DNA from: Paenibacillaceae bacterium
GTDB lineage: Bacteria > Bacillota > Bacilli > Paenibacillales > NBRC-103111
Direction of reading: 5' to 3'
DNA: 64,000 nt
Assembly (NCBI GenBank): GCA_029256185.1
Contig: JAQSYI010000039.1
Span: 42,965-106,964 of the forward strand
In this document: positions 1-8,491 of the stretch, piece after piece
Layout of the letters: every line of letters begins with the position of its first letter
Position numbering within the stretch: position 1 is the first letter of the stretch
Made by a program: the position numbers and the translations under genes
Notes under the pieces: model-generated
The model's database searches: none
What the model saw: only the letters and a program-made list of their open reading frames with translations
Told to the model about the DNA's origin: nothing

Positions 1-1917
1 TTGACGGCAAGCAGTCCTACAGCGCACGATCTGCATTTGTTTCATGAGGGAAATCTGTATCACAGCTACCGCATGCTGGGCGCTCATCTTGAGCAGGCAG
101 AGGGAAAGCCGGGCGTCCGTTTCAGTGTCTGGGCCCCCCATGCCGCCAAGGTGGGAGTTGCCGGCGACTTTAACGGCTGGAACAGCTCCGGTCACCAGAT
201 GGAGAGAGCCGGGGACAGCGGGAATGGCGGAGTCTGGACGGTTTTTATACCGGAGCTTGGAGAAGGCGCGGTCTATAAGTACGAGATAACCGGGGCAGAC
301 GGGCGCAAGCGGCTCAAAAGCGATCCGTACGCCTTTTTTTCCGAGCTGCGTCCCAATACGGCCTCCATCGTGGCCGGGCTCGACAAGTTTGAGTGGAGCG
401 ATGCCAAATGGATCCGCAAGCAAGGCAAGGAGCCCATATTCAACCGGCCGATGAATGTGTACGAGGTCCATCTGGGTTCTTGGAAGTATATTAAAAATGA
501 AGAGTTTTTTACGTATGAAGAGTATGCCGGCGATCTGGTTTCATATGTATTGGATATGGGGTATACCCATATTGAGCTGTTGCCGCTGACCGAGCATCCC
601 TTCGACCGTTCCTGGGGCTACCAGGCGACCGGCTATTACAGCGCAACCAGCCGTTACGGACGGCCCGAGCAGCTGATGTATCTCATCAACCACTGCCATA
701 ACAACGGGATCGGTGTGATTATGGATTGGGTTCCCGGACATTTCTGCAAGGACGACCATGGTTTGCGCCTGTTCGACGGCTCCCCGCTGTTTGAGCATGC
801 CGATCCGAACATTGCCGAGAAGCATGGTTGGGGTACGCTGGGCTTTGACTTCGGCAAGCCCGAGGTGTTGAGCTTCCTGATTTCCAATGCTGTTTTCTGG
901 ATGGATGTGTACCACATAGACGGCATGCGGGTGGACGCGGTGGCCAGCATGATCAATCTCGCCTTTGACCGGTCTCCCGATTCCGCTCCACGCAACGAGT
1001 ACGGCGGACACGAGAATCTGGACGCGCTGGCTTTTTTGAAGAAGCTGAACAAGGCAGTCTTTCAATTCTTCCCCAATGCTCTCATGATTGCAGAGGATTC
1101 CTCCGATTGGCCTCTCGTTACTGCTCCTGTTCATGCAGGCGGCCTGGGATTCAACTATAAATGGAACATGGGCTGGATGAACGATGTGCTCCGCTATATG
1201 CAGACGGATGTTTCCCGACGAAAGCATTATCATAACCTGATGACGTTTTCCAGTATGTATGCTTATGCCGAAAATTATGTGCTGCCCTTCTCCCATGATG
1301 AGGTGGTGCATGGAAAACGGTCCCTCTTGAACAAGATGCCGGGAGATTACGGGCAGAAGTTCGCCAATCTCCGCGCGCTGTATGCTTATATGGCCGCTCA
1401 TCCCGGCAAAAAGCTGTTGTTCATGGGTGGAGAGCTGGGACAGTTTGATGAGTGGAAGGACATGGAAGACCTGGATTGGGAGCTGCTGGAATTCGAGAAG
1501 CATGCCCAAACCCATGATTACGTGAAGTTTCTTAATGCCGTATACCTGAAGGAAGCGGCTCTGTGGCAGCAAGACCATCATCCCAACGGCTTCCAATGGA
1601 TTGATGCGGACAACCGGGAGCAGAGTGTGCTTTCATTCGTCCGCTGGAGCAAGTCGGGTGATGAACATGTGCTTGTTGTGTGCAATTTTGGCGACAGGGC
1701 TTATCCGGATTACCGCGTAGGTGTCCCGGCATTGGGACTTTACAGAGAAATTCTGAACACGGATTCTGCGGAATACGGCGGCTCCGGTCTGGCCAACAAA
1801 TCGAGAATCCAATCCCAGCCTGAGCCTTTCCACGGTCAGCCGAACAGCATCCGCATGGTGCTTCCGCCCCTGGCCGCCGTATGGTTCAAACATAAAACAA
1901 ACAGAAAGGGGACTTGA
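1..1917 (+). CDS. glgB: 1,4-alpha-glucan branching enzyme
   Basis: Glycogen branching enzyme of family GH13, cytoplasmic. It cuts alpha-1,4 chains and re-attaches them through alpha-1,6 bonds. The N-terminal CBM48/early-set domain is at about residues 38-125 (SVWAPHAAKVGVAGDFNGW) and the catalytic barrel at about 150-510. Expected catalytic residues are visible: D312 in GMRVDAVA, E365 in MIAEDSS and D433 in FSHDEVVHGK. At 638 residues it matches Bacillus GlgB, and the N-terminus (ASPTAHDLHLFHEG) is the family's usual start, so the TTG at base 1 is probably genuine. Its promoter and ribosome site lie outside the window. First visible gene of glgB-glgC-glgD; glgC starts 3 bases after its stop. 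Confidence 0.97.
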   Translation: MTASSPTAHDLHLFHEGNLYHSYRMLGAHLEQAEGKPGVRFSVWAPHAAKVGVAGDFNGWNSSGHQMERAGDSGNGGVWTVFIPELGEGAVYKYEITGADGRKRLKSDPYAFFSELRPNTASIVAGLDKFEWSDAKWIRKQGKEPIFNRPMNVYEVHLGSWKYIKNEEFFTYEEYAGDLVSYVLDMGYTHIELLPLTEHPFDRSWGYQATGYYSATSRYGRPEQLMYLINHCHNNGIGVIMDWVPGHFCKDDHGLRLFDGSPLFEHADPNIAEKHGWGTLGFDFGKPEVLSFLISNAVFWMDVYHIDGMRVDAVASMINLAFDRSPDSAPRNEYGGHENLDALAFLKKLNKAVFQFFPNALMIAEDSSDWPLVTAPVHAGGLGFNYKWNMGWMNDVLRYMQTDVSRRKHYHNLMTFSSMYAYAENYVLPFSHDEVVHGKRSLLNKMPGDYGQKFANLRALYAYMAAHPGKKLLFMGGELGQFDEWKDMEDLDWELLEFEKHAQTHDYVKFLNAVYLKEAALWQQDHHPNGFQWIDADNREQSVLSFVRWSKSGDEHVLVVCNFGDRAYPDYRVGVPALGLYREILNTDSAEYGGSGLANKSRIQSQPEPFHGQPNSIRMVLPPLAAVWFKHKTNRKGT

Positions 1918-1920
1918 CAC

Positions 1921-3054
1921 ATGCAGCAAAAAGAATGTGTCGCTATGCTGCTTGCCGGAGGCGAGGGCCGCCGTTTGGGCGCGTTGACCAAAAACTTGGC
2001 CAAACCTGCCGTCCATTTCGGAGGCAAGTACCGGATTATTGATTTTACATTGAGCAACTGCACGAATTCGGGTATCGATACGGTTGGCGTACTGACCCAG
2101 TATCAGCCTCTGGTGTTGAATTCTTATCTTGGCATTGGAACCCCGTGGGACTTGGACCGCAAGGACGGAGGAGTGACGGTGTTGCCTCCGTTCATGAAAT
2201 CCAAGGGGGGCGACTGGTATAAGGGCACCGCCAATGCCATATACCAGAACATTGGCTTTATTGAGCAGCACGCGCCGGAATACGTGCTGGTCATCTCAGG
2301 AGATCATATCTACAAGATGGATTACGACAAGATGATTCAATTCCACAAGGAAAAGCAGGCTGATGCTTCCATCGCCGTTATTGAGGTGAAGTGGGAGGAA
2401 GCCAGCCGCTTCGGGATCATGAAGGCCGGCGAGGATTACCGCATCACTGAATTTGAAGAAAAACCCAAGGCGCCCAAGAGCAATCTGGCATCCATGGGAG
2501 TCTATATATTCAGTTGGCCTGTGCTCAAGAAATATCTGATTGACGATGCGGCCAACCCCGGCTCCAGCAATGACTTCGGCAAGGATGTCATTCCGGGTAT
2601 GCTGAATGCGGGCGAAAGATTGTTTGCCTACCCGTTCCAGGGATACTGGAAGGACGTGGGTACTGTGGAGAGTCTGTGGGAGGCCAGCATGGATCTGCTG
2701 GAGGAGGAGCCGGGCCTTAATCTTAATGACCGGTCATGGAGGATCTATTCTCTGAATCCCAACCAGCCCGCTCAATATATCGCGCCGTCCGCCTCGGTGA
2801 AAAGCTCCATCCTGAATGAAGGCTGCTCCGTGATGGGGACCGTGGAGCACTCCGTTCTTTTCTATGGCGTGCGTGTGGGGGAAGGCAGCGTCATCCGGGA
2901 TTCGGTTATTATGCCGGGGGCGAAGATCGGCAAGAACTGTGTGGTTAACCGGGCGATTATCGGGGAGAGCACCATGCTCGCCGACGGCTCAGTCGTAGGT
3001 GATCCGGAGAGCAAGGAAATTACCCTGATCGGCAGCCATGAAATTGTAACGTAA
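1921..3054 (+). CDS. glgC: Glucose-1-phosphate adenylyltransferase, catalytic subunit
   Basis: Makes ADP-glucose from glucose-1-phosphate and ATP, the committed step of bacterial glycogen synthesis. The nucleotidyltransferase signature LLAGGEGRRLGALT is at residues 10-23, the ADP-glucose motif FEEKPK follows the substrate loop near residue 180, and a C-terminal left-handed beta-helix of hexapeptide repeats runs from about residue 285. The length (377) fits Bacillus GlgC. An AAAGGGG ribosome site precedes the ATG. It is translationally close to glgB and is followed by its non-identical partner glgD. A second glgC-like gene occurs at 23183-24394. Confidence 0.97.
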   Translation: MQQKECVAMLLAGGEGRRLGALTKNLAKPAVHFGGKYRIIDFTLSNCTNSGIDTVGVLTQYQPLVLNSYLGIGTPWDLDRKDGGVTVLPPFMKSKGGDWYKGTANAIYQNIGFIEQHAPEYVLVISGDHIYKMDYDKMIQFHKEKQADASIAVIEVKWEEASRFGIMKAGEDYRITEFEEKPKAPKSNLASMGVYIFSWPVLKKYLIDDAANPGSSNDFGKDVIPGMLNAGERLFAYPFQGYWKDVGTVESLWEASMDLLEEEPGLNLNDRSWRIYSLNPNQPAQYIAPSASVKSSILNEGCSVMGTVEHSVLFYGVRVGEGSVIRDSVIMPGAKIGKNCVVNRAIIGESTMLADGSVVGDPESKEITLIGSHEIVT

Positions 3055-3096
3055 GTCGGGATCGGTAAGAAAACTACGGGAAGGGAAGCTGACCTC

Positions 3097-4206
3097 ATGA
3101 AAAATGTACTCGGCGTTGTGAATCTGGTTAACGAACAGGATCAACTTGAGGAACTGACTTACAAGCGCGCCTTGGCTTCAGTGCCGTTCGGAGCGCGTTA
3201 CCGGCTGATCGACTTCATTATGTCCAGCATGGTAAATTCAGGCATGATTAACGTAGCGGTGTTCGCCCATACGAAGTACAGGTCCCTCATGGACCATCTG
3301 GGCTCGGGCAAGGAATGGGACTTAAACCGCAAGCGCGGCGGACTGTTCATTCTGCCCCCGGCAGTTGACGAGATTCGTGAGATAGTCAAGGGAGATTTGT
3401 ATCATTTCTACAGCCACCGGGACTATTTCTTCCGGAGCAATCAGGAATATGTGCTGATCACCCGCAGTCATATGGTGTGCAATATCGATCTGACCGAGAT
3501 GTACGAGCACCACAGGCTTTCGGGTGCGGATATCACTATGGTCTACAAGGACATGCCGGAGGACGGTCTGGCGGAATCCAGGCGGATTCTGATCAATCCC
3601 CTGGGACAGGTCAAGGAAATTCAGGACTATACCGGAAGGCTCAAGAACGGCAAGGTCTCCATGGAGATGTTCCTGATGAAGAAGGAGCTGCTGCTCGATC
3701 TCGTGGAAACCTCGCTGGGTCAGGGCTACGATCACTTGGTGCGGGACGCTGTCATGAAAAATGTGGACCGGCTGAAAATCAACGCATTTCCGTATCAGGG
3801 TTATCTGGGCGTCATCAACACCATCCAGAGCTATTATCATCACAGCATGAATCTGCTGAATCCGCAAATCTGGCGGGATCTGTTCTTCCGTCCGGGACTC
3901 ATCTATACCAAGATCAAGGATGAACCGCCCGCCAAATATACGCAAAGCTCCAATGTAAGAAATGCCATGATCGCCAACGGCTGCGTCATCGACGGCGAGG
4001 TGGAGAACTGCATTCTGTTCCGCGGCGTCAAGGTGCGCAAGGGAGCCGTGCTCCGCAACTGCATCGTTCTGCAAAACTGCGAAATCCAGGAGAATGTCAA
4101 CATTGAGAATGCCATTCTCGACAAGGATGTCATGATCCACAGCGGCCGCGTCCTGAAGGGCGCCGTCACCGCGCCGTTCATCGCCGCGAAGAAGAAGATC
4201 ATTTAA
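3097..4206 (+). CDS. glgD: Glucose-1-phosphate adenylyltransferase subunit GlgD
   Basis: Partner subunit of ADP-glucose pyrophosphorylase in Firmicutes. The fold is that of GlgC, but the N-terminal signature is changed: the GGxGxRL loop is absent and the protein opens with MKNVLGVVNLVNEQDQ. This agrees with GlgD being a regulatory or weakly catalytic subunit that stimulates GlgC. The C-terminal hexapeptide beta-helix (about residues 275-360) is kept. Its position between glgC and glgA is the standard Bacillus order. The start is preceded by GGGAAG. 369 residues, near full length for GlgD. Confidence 0.95.
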   Translation: MKNVLGVVNLVNEQDQLEELTYKRALASVPFGARYRLIDFIMSSMVNSGMINVAVFAHTKYRSLMDHLGSGKEWDLNRKRGGLFILPPAVDEIREIVKGDLYHFYSHRDYFFRSNQEYVLITRSHMVCNIDLTEMYEHHRLSGADITMVYKDMPEDGLAESRRILINPLGQVKEIQDYTGRLKNGKVSMEMFLMKKELLLDLVETSLGQGYDHLVRDAVMKNVDRLKINAFPYQGYLGVINTIQSYYHHSMNLLNPQIWRDLFFRPGLIYTKIKDEPPAKYTQSSNVRNAMIANGCVIDGEVENCILFRGVKVRKGAVLRNCIVLQNCEIQENVNIENAILDKDVMIHSGRVLKGAVTAPFIAAKKKII

Positions 4207-4211
4207 GCTAT

Positions 4212-4464
4212 GGATGGGAAGCGGGCGTAAGACTCCGCGATGCCATCCTTGGCTCTTGAACTTAAGCTCTTGAACTTAAGCTCTTGATCTTTAGCTGTTG
4301 ACCTTGTTTTTGACCTTGCTCTTGGCAGGATGGGAAGCGGGCGTAAGACTCAGCGTCTCCATCCTTGGTTCTTGACCTTGTCTTTGGTCTTGACCTTGAC
4401 TTGCTCTTGGCAGGATGGAAGCGGGCGTAAGACTCAGCGTCCCCATCCTTGGTTCTTGACCTTG
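4212..4464 (+). repeat. Three-copy repeat, about 50 bp, with GGATGG/CCATCC ends
   Basis: Copies start near 4212, 4328 and 4413. Each reads GGATGG-(A)AGCGGGCGTAAGACT-CAGCG-...-CCATCCTTGG and is followed by CTTGACCTTG-type pyrimidine tracts. The ends of each copy are inverted (GGATGG and CCATCC), so each can form a hairpin. Copies 2 and 3 are nearly identical; copy 1 differs at a few positions. The spacers are low-complexity runs of CTTGAC/CTTGAA. Confidence 0.75.
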
Positions 4465-4628
4465 CTCTCGCTCTTGAACTTGTTCTTGTGTTTTTGTTCT
4501 TGACGCTTTAGGGAACAGGAGCTTCACGCGTATGCGTGAGGGCGGCTCAAACCGGGGATGATCTCAATAGGCAGTCAGGCGAGGGTCAGCGCGGCATCAC
4601 GTACCGAAAGAACGCCGGATTAAAGCGT

Positions 4629-4671
4629 GTCCCGCATAGGAAGCCGCCTCAGCGGCCTTCCTATGCGGGAC
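4629..4671. repeat. Large GC-rich inverted repeat in the glgD-glgA gap
   Basis: GTCCCGCATAGGAAGCCGC and its reverse complement (one extra C on the right arm) are separated by about 5 bases, giving a stem of about 19 bp. No T-run follows, so a factor-independent terminator is not clearly indicated. It may be a palindromic repeat element or an attenuator-like structure ahead of glgA. Confidence 0.6.
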
Positions 4672-4743
4672 GAAAGCGACTCCTAACCACCAAACACCAT
4701 CATCAACGACGGCCCCGCAACTCACACGCTGGCTTGACGGGGT

Positions 4744-4804
4744 CTTGGGGCGTCAGCGCCCAAGTCGCCCCCCTTTAGCGAAAGGGGGGAAGGGGGGGAT
4801 TGTA
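4744..4804 (+). promoter_or_regulatory. glgA leader: two stacked hairpins with competing G-tracts
   Basis: A first hairpin (CTTGGG...CCCAAG, 4744-4764) is followed by a C6-TTT / AAA-G6 hairpin (4768-4789). The glgA ribosome site is itself a G-run (4792-4798), so the C-tract at 4768-4773 could pair with either G-tract. In one pairing the ribosome site is free, in the other it is covered. The structure is seen; the switching role is inference. Confidence 0.45.
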
Positions 4805-6244
4805 ATGAGAATACTTTTCGCCGCATCCGAGGCCGTGCCCTTCATCAAATCAGGCGGTCTTGCCGACGTAATCGGCTCACTGCCGGAGGCGTTGCAGGGC
4901 CAGGGGCTGAACGTCCGCGTGATTCTGCCCAAGTATGGGGATATTCCCTGGCATTTCAAGGAAAAGCTTAAGACCTGCAAGACCTTCAGCGTGTACCTGG
5001 GCTGGCGCAATCAGTATTGCGGCATTCAGGAAATGGAGCTAAACGGCATTCATTATTATTTTGTGGATAATGAATTTTATTTCGGGCGCAAGGGCATGTA
5101 CGGCTACGGAGATGATGCCGAACGTTTTATATATTTTAGCCGCGCCGTACTGGAGGCTCTGCCCCATCTGAATTTTAAGCCGGACATCATCCACTGCCAT
5201 GACTGGCAGACAGGGCTGGTGCCTTATCTTCTCCGCAGAGTATATATGGCTCACCCCTTCTACCAGTCGATCCGAACTGTCTTTACGATCCATAATCTGC
5301 GTTATCAAGGGCGCTTCAACCGCATGCTGATGCAGGATCTGCTGGATATTGGGGACGAAGCCTTCTCTGTAGGGGGCGGGCTGGAATACCACGGGGACGG
5401 AAACTGCATGAAGGCTGCACTTACATATGCTGACTTGATTACCACCGTAAGCAAAACCTATGCGGAAGAAATCCAGACGGAATATTACGGAGAGGGTCTG
5501 GAGGGAGTGCTGAGGCAGCGAAGCGCCAGGGGAGAGCTGGCCGGAATTGTAAACGGTCTGGATAATGCTCTTTTCGATCCTATGAAGGATGCCAATCTGG
5601 CAGAACCCTTCCGCAACTCGCTTCCCAAGAAGCGCAAGAACAAGACCGCATTGCAAGCTGAGCTTGGCCTGAAGGTGGATGAGTCTATTCCTATGATCGG
5701 CATCGTCTCCCGTCTGGTGGACCAGAAGGGCTTTGATCTGATTCAGGCGGTGATAGATGATATATTGGCCGAGAATCTGCAGATCGTCGTGTTGGGAACG
5801 GGCGACGGAAAGTTCGAGCATCTGTTCCGGAACAAGGCTTATTGGCATCCGGACAAGCTGTCGGCTCATATCACCTTTCATGACGGTCTGGCCCGGAAAA
5901 TCTATGCGGCCTCCGATATGTTCCTGATGCCCTCCCAGTTTGAGCCGTGCGGCTTGGGGCAGCTGATTGCTTTCCGCTACCGGTCCGTGCCCATTGTGCG
6001 GGAGACAGGCGGCCTGAAGGATACGGTAATGGCTTTTGACGAATCGACCGGGGAAGGAACCGGCTTCACGTTCTACGCTTACAACGCCCATGAGATGCTG
6101 TATGCGATCAAGCGGGCGCTGGAGTGCTACAGGACAGAAGAGCAATGGAGCACTCTGGTTAAAAATATCAGCAAATACGATTTCAGCTGGGAGCAGTCGG
6201 CCAAACAGTACGTGGGCTTGTACGAACAGATTTTCACGCATTAA
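4805..6244 (+). CDS. glgA: Glycogen synthase (ADP-glucose), GT5
   Basis: Transfers glucose from ADP-glucose to the growing alpha-1,4 glucan. The N-terminal GT5 motif KSGGLADVIGSLP (about residues 16-28) binds ADP-glucose and the acceptor; the C-terminal GT-B motif FEPCGLGQL holds the conserved Glu. 479 residues from the ATG at 4805, like Bacillus GlgA. I chose this ATG because MRILFAASEAVPF is the family N-terminus and an AGGGGGGGAT ribosome site lies 6 bases upstream; a TTG at 4745 is in frame but falls in the structured leader. It follows glgD after a 0.6 kb repeat-rich gap, so it may be transcribed partly on its own. Confidence 0.96.
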   Translation: MRILFAASEAVPFIKSGGLADVIGSLPEALQGQGLNVRVILPKYGDIPWHFKEKLKTCKTFSVYLGWRNQYCGIQEMELNGIHYYFVDNEFYFGRKGMYGYGDDAERFIYFSRAVLEALPHLNFKPDIIHCHDWQTGLVPYLLRRVYMAHPFYQSIRTVFTIHNLRYQGRFNRMLMQDLLDIGDEAFSVGGGLEYHGDGNCMKAALTYADLITTVSKTYAEEIQTEYYGEGLEGVLRQRSARGELAGIVNGLDNALFDPMKDANLAEPFRNSLPKKRKNKTALQAELGLKVDESIPMIGIVSRLVDQKGFDLIQAVIDDILAENLQIVVLGTGDGKFEHLFRNKAYWHPDKLSAHITFHDGLARKIYAASDMFLMPSQFEPCGLGQLIAFRYRSVPIVRETGGLKDTVMAFDESTGEGTGFTFYAYNAHEMLYAIKRALECYRTEEQWSTLVKNISKYDFSWEQSAKQYVGLYEQIFTH

Positions 6245-6258
6245 CCCGCCGGGAAGCA

Positions 6259-6310
6259 GCAAAGCGGCTTGGGCAGTTCATTCTGCCAAGCCGCTTTGCG
6301 TTGCGTTTAA
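6259..6310 (+). terminator. Terminator of the glg operon
   Basis: GCAAAGCGGCTTGG(G)CAG and CTGCCAAGCCGCTTTGC form a strong stem (6259-6299) just after the glgA stop. A TTGCGTTTAAAAAAA tract follows. It may also serve the convergent phosphatase gene, which ends at 6331. Confidence 0.8.
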
Positions 6311-6330
6311 AAAAACGCCCTGAACCATTC

Positions 6331-7032
6331 TTAATAAAAGTTGGTAATAACGCCGCGGGGCCGGACCGGCAAGCCTTCCGCGTACAGATGGGACACATCC
6401 CCAAAGCCGATGCAGCGGGGTGTGGCCCATTCCTCTGAGCGCTCATCGAACAGGATAGTCGTAACCGAGCTGGGCGGCATCCAGAAGCCGGCCCAAACAA
6501 GCGTAAGCGGGATTTCCAGCAGATGGGCCAGCCAGGTCAGCCCGAAGCCGCCGTGGCAGAATACGGCCACCTTGTCCTCGCTGCGGCGGAGAATCCGGTA
6601 CTTGCCTCCAATCCGTTCAAATCCTTGACGCTTCAAAAATTCATCGGAATGCATCTTCATGCGTTCAAAGGTATCCTTGCTTTCAGTCCCTTCATAATAA
6701 GGGGTTGTGTGCCAGTTATCGTGTGTGGGCTGACACTCTCCGCAGCGGATGACCTCTCCGGGCAGATCCCAATGGGACAAGCGGCCATATGGGGTGTCCT
6801 CCAGCTTCAGGCTCAGCTCCTGGGTCCATTCCTCCACCTCGTGGGTCATGCCGAGCGCGCGGGCGGTATATCCCATCGTATCGAGCGCGCGTCCCATTGG
6901 GGAAGCATAAATCCGGTCCAACCCGTGAGCAGACAGTCGCTTGGCAAGAGCTTCCGCTTCCAGATGTCCTGCAGCCGTAATGGTGTTGTTGGGATAATCC
7001 GGATCAGCATGGCGGATGATGTAAAGTCTCAT
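6331..7032 (-). CDS. Histidine phosphatase family protein (phosphoglycerate mutase-like)
   Basis: Branch-1 histidine phosphatase superfamily. The N-terminal RHA motif (LYIIRHADPD, nucleophile His8) and the second catalytic His in VAVFCHGGFG are present, with an Arg in SPMGRALDT. 233 residues. Members hydrolyse or transfer phosphate on small molecules; nothing in the sequence identifies the substrate. It is convergent with glgA and shares a terminator region with it. The start ATG at 7032 fits the usual MRLYIIRHA family beginning. Confidence 0.85.
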   Translation of the reverse strand: MRLYIIRHADPDYPNNTITAAGHLEAEALAKRLSAHGLDRIYASPMGRALDTMGYTARALGMTHEVEEWTQELSLKLEDTPYGRLSHWDLPGEVIRCGECQPTHDNWHTTPYYEGTESKDTFERMKMHSDEFLKRQGFERIGGKYRILRRSEDKVAVFCHGGFGLTWLAHLLEIPLTLVWAGFWMPPSSVTTILFDERSEEWATPRCIGFGDVSHLYAEGLPVRPRGVITNFY

Positions 7033-7216
7033 AATCAGTCTCCATTCCCTATGTAGTCTGACGGTTGCGCGGCAAACCGTTCTCTTCTTCTCTCAGTCCA
7101 TTGTAACCGGAGTTCCTTTAAATTTACCACATAAAATATTGCTATTGGAAAATGATAGTATTTAATGATATTATTGAAAAGTATGGTGATGACTTATTCC
7201 TAGAAGGATGGGTTCT

Positions 7217-8491
7217 ATGAATAATGATGTAGCCAGCTTGTTCTTCAATCATCTATTTATTAATATTACTGCCAATCTGCTGCTTGTGATCGGTTACCGG
7301 TATCTTCAGATGAATTATTGGAGACGCACGAACCATCACTCCTGGCTGATTGCGGTTTTTTGTTGCGTCTCCATTATTGCTTGCATGCATTATCCCATTT
7401 CGGTGTCCCAGGGCTATCTCATGGATTTCAGGCAGATCGGGTTCCTGCTTGGCTCCATTATTGGCGGCCCAGTAGTTTCGGTGATGTTGGGCGCGATTAT
7501 TATCGCCCACCAATTATTTCTGAATCAGGCAGGCTTGGCGGCGGCAATTATGCTTACTGTCTGTATGGTGGGGGTTGTCCTTGCTGTCCGCCCGATGTAC
7601 TGGCGGCATGAGAGACGCGGCAAGCTGCTTATTGTGACAGGCTTGTCCCTGTTTGAATCCGCCCTGCTCTTGCTGATTACCTTCATGGGCGAAGGTTCGG
7701 TGGATATCCTCTTCTTTCTTCAGTTCAGTACATTTAAGCTGATAACACTGATCGCGGTATTTTATTTTATTCTTCAGATCAGGAAGTACTTCCAGTGGCT
7801 GGAGGAGATTAACCAATCGGAGAAGAACCGGATCGTCTCCCAGATTGCTGCCAGCATCTCCCATGAAGTGCGCAATCCGCTGACGGTTATTCGCGGCTTC
7901 ATCCAGCTTATCGCCAAGAGAGAGGTGGATCAGGAAAAGCTTGCCGTTTATTGCGAGATGATTATGGCGGAAACCGACCGGGCTGTGTCCATCATTAATG
8001 ATTACCTGTCGTTGGCCAAGGCCCATGAAGAGGACGCCAAGCAGCTTGTGTCGGTCAAATCGGAGGTCAAATACGTGATTAATGTCATCAGCCCCTATGC
8101 TCTGCTTCAGGGAGTTGAGCTGGAGAGCAGCATTCAGACGGAAGGTCATATAGAGATAGATCCCTACAAGCTGCGGCAAGCGCTTATCAATCTGATGAAG
8201 AATGCGATAGAAGCCATGCCTGACGGGGGAAAATTGACGGTTACGGCTGAAGATCATTTTGGGAGCGTTGTCATTGTAGTGGGGGATACTGGAATTGGGA
8301 TGTCCGAGGACCAGTTGATGAAGGTGGGAACCCCGTTCTATTCGACCAAAGTTTCCGGCACCGGGTTAGGGATGACACTGGTGAACCATGTGGTGCGCTC
8401 TTCAGGGGGAAGCCTGTCGTTTCACAGTGAGGTTGGAATAGGGACAGACTTCAAGCTGGAATTTCCTCTGGTTAAAAAAATAGTGATATGA
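7217..8491 (+). CDS. Membrane sensor histidine kinase, LytS-type 5TM input (KinB-like)
   Basis: About the first 190 residues form five to six membrane segments of the LytS/YhcK 5TM-receptor type (MDFRQIGFLLGSIIGGPVVS is typical). A HisKA domain follows with phospho-acceptor H216 (ISHEVRNPLTVIRGF), then HATPase_c with N-box NLMKNAIEAMP and G-box TGLGMTLV. The kinase half resembles KinB, a sporulation kinase that feeds the Spo0F phosphorelay. No response regulator is adjacent, which fits an orphan phosphorelay kinase. AAGGATGG lies 7 bases before the ATG at 7217, favouring it over the ATG at 7208. Its 3' end overlaps the convergent gene by 20 bases. Confidence 0.88.
   Translation: MNNDVASLFFNHLFINITANLLLVIGYRYLQMNYWRRTNHHSWLIAVFCCVSIIACMHYPISVSQGYLMDFRQIGFLLGSIIGGPVVSVMLGAIIIAHQLFLNQAGLAAAIMLTVCMVGVVLAVRPMYWRHERRGKLLIVTGLSLFESALLLLITFMGEGSVDILFFLQFSTFKLITLIAVFYFILQIRKYFQWLEEINQSEKNRIVSQIAASISHEVRNPLTVIRGFIQLIAKREVDQEKLAVYCEMIMAETDRAVSIINDYLSLAKAHEEDAKQLVSVKSEVKYVINVISPYALLQGVELESSIQTEGHIEIDPYKLRQALINLMKNAIEAMPDGGKLTVTAEDHFGSVVIVVGDTGIGMSEDQLMKVGTPFYSTKVSGTGLGMTLVNHVVRSSGGSLSFHSEVGIGTDFKLEFPLVKKIVI

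Noticed and set aside
541..1596. A 351-codon antisense frame inside glgB
   Set aside because: Composition is a shadow of a well-conserved enzyme; no ribosome site or family motif.
4291..4527. 78-codon minus-strand frame with EPRMETLSLTPAS repeats
   Set aside because: Made entirely of the noncoding 50-bp repeats and pyrimidine tracts; no ribosome site.
5039..6262. A 407-codon antisense frame across glgA
   Set aside because: Covers a complete GT5 gene on the other strand; no independent support.
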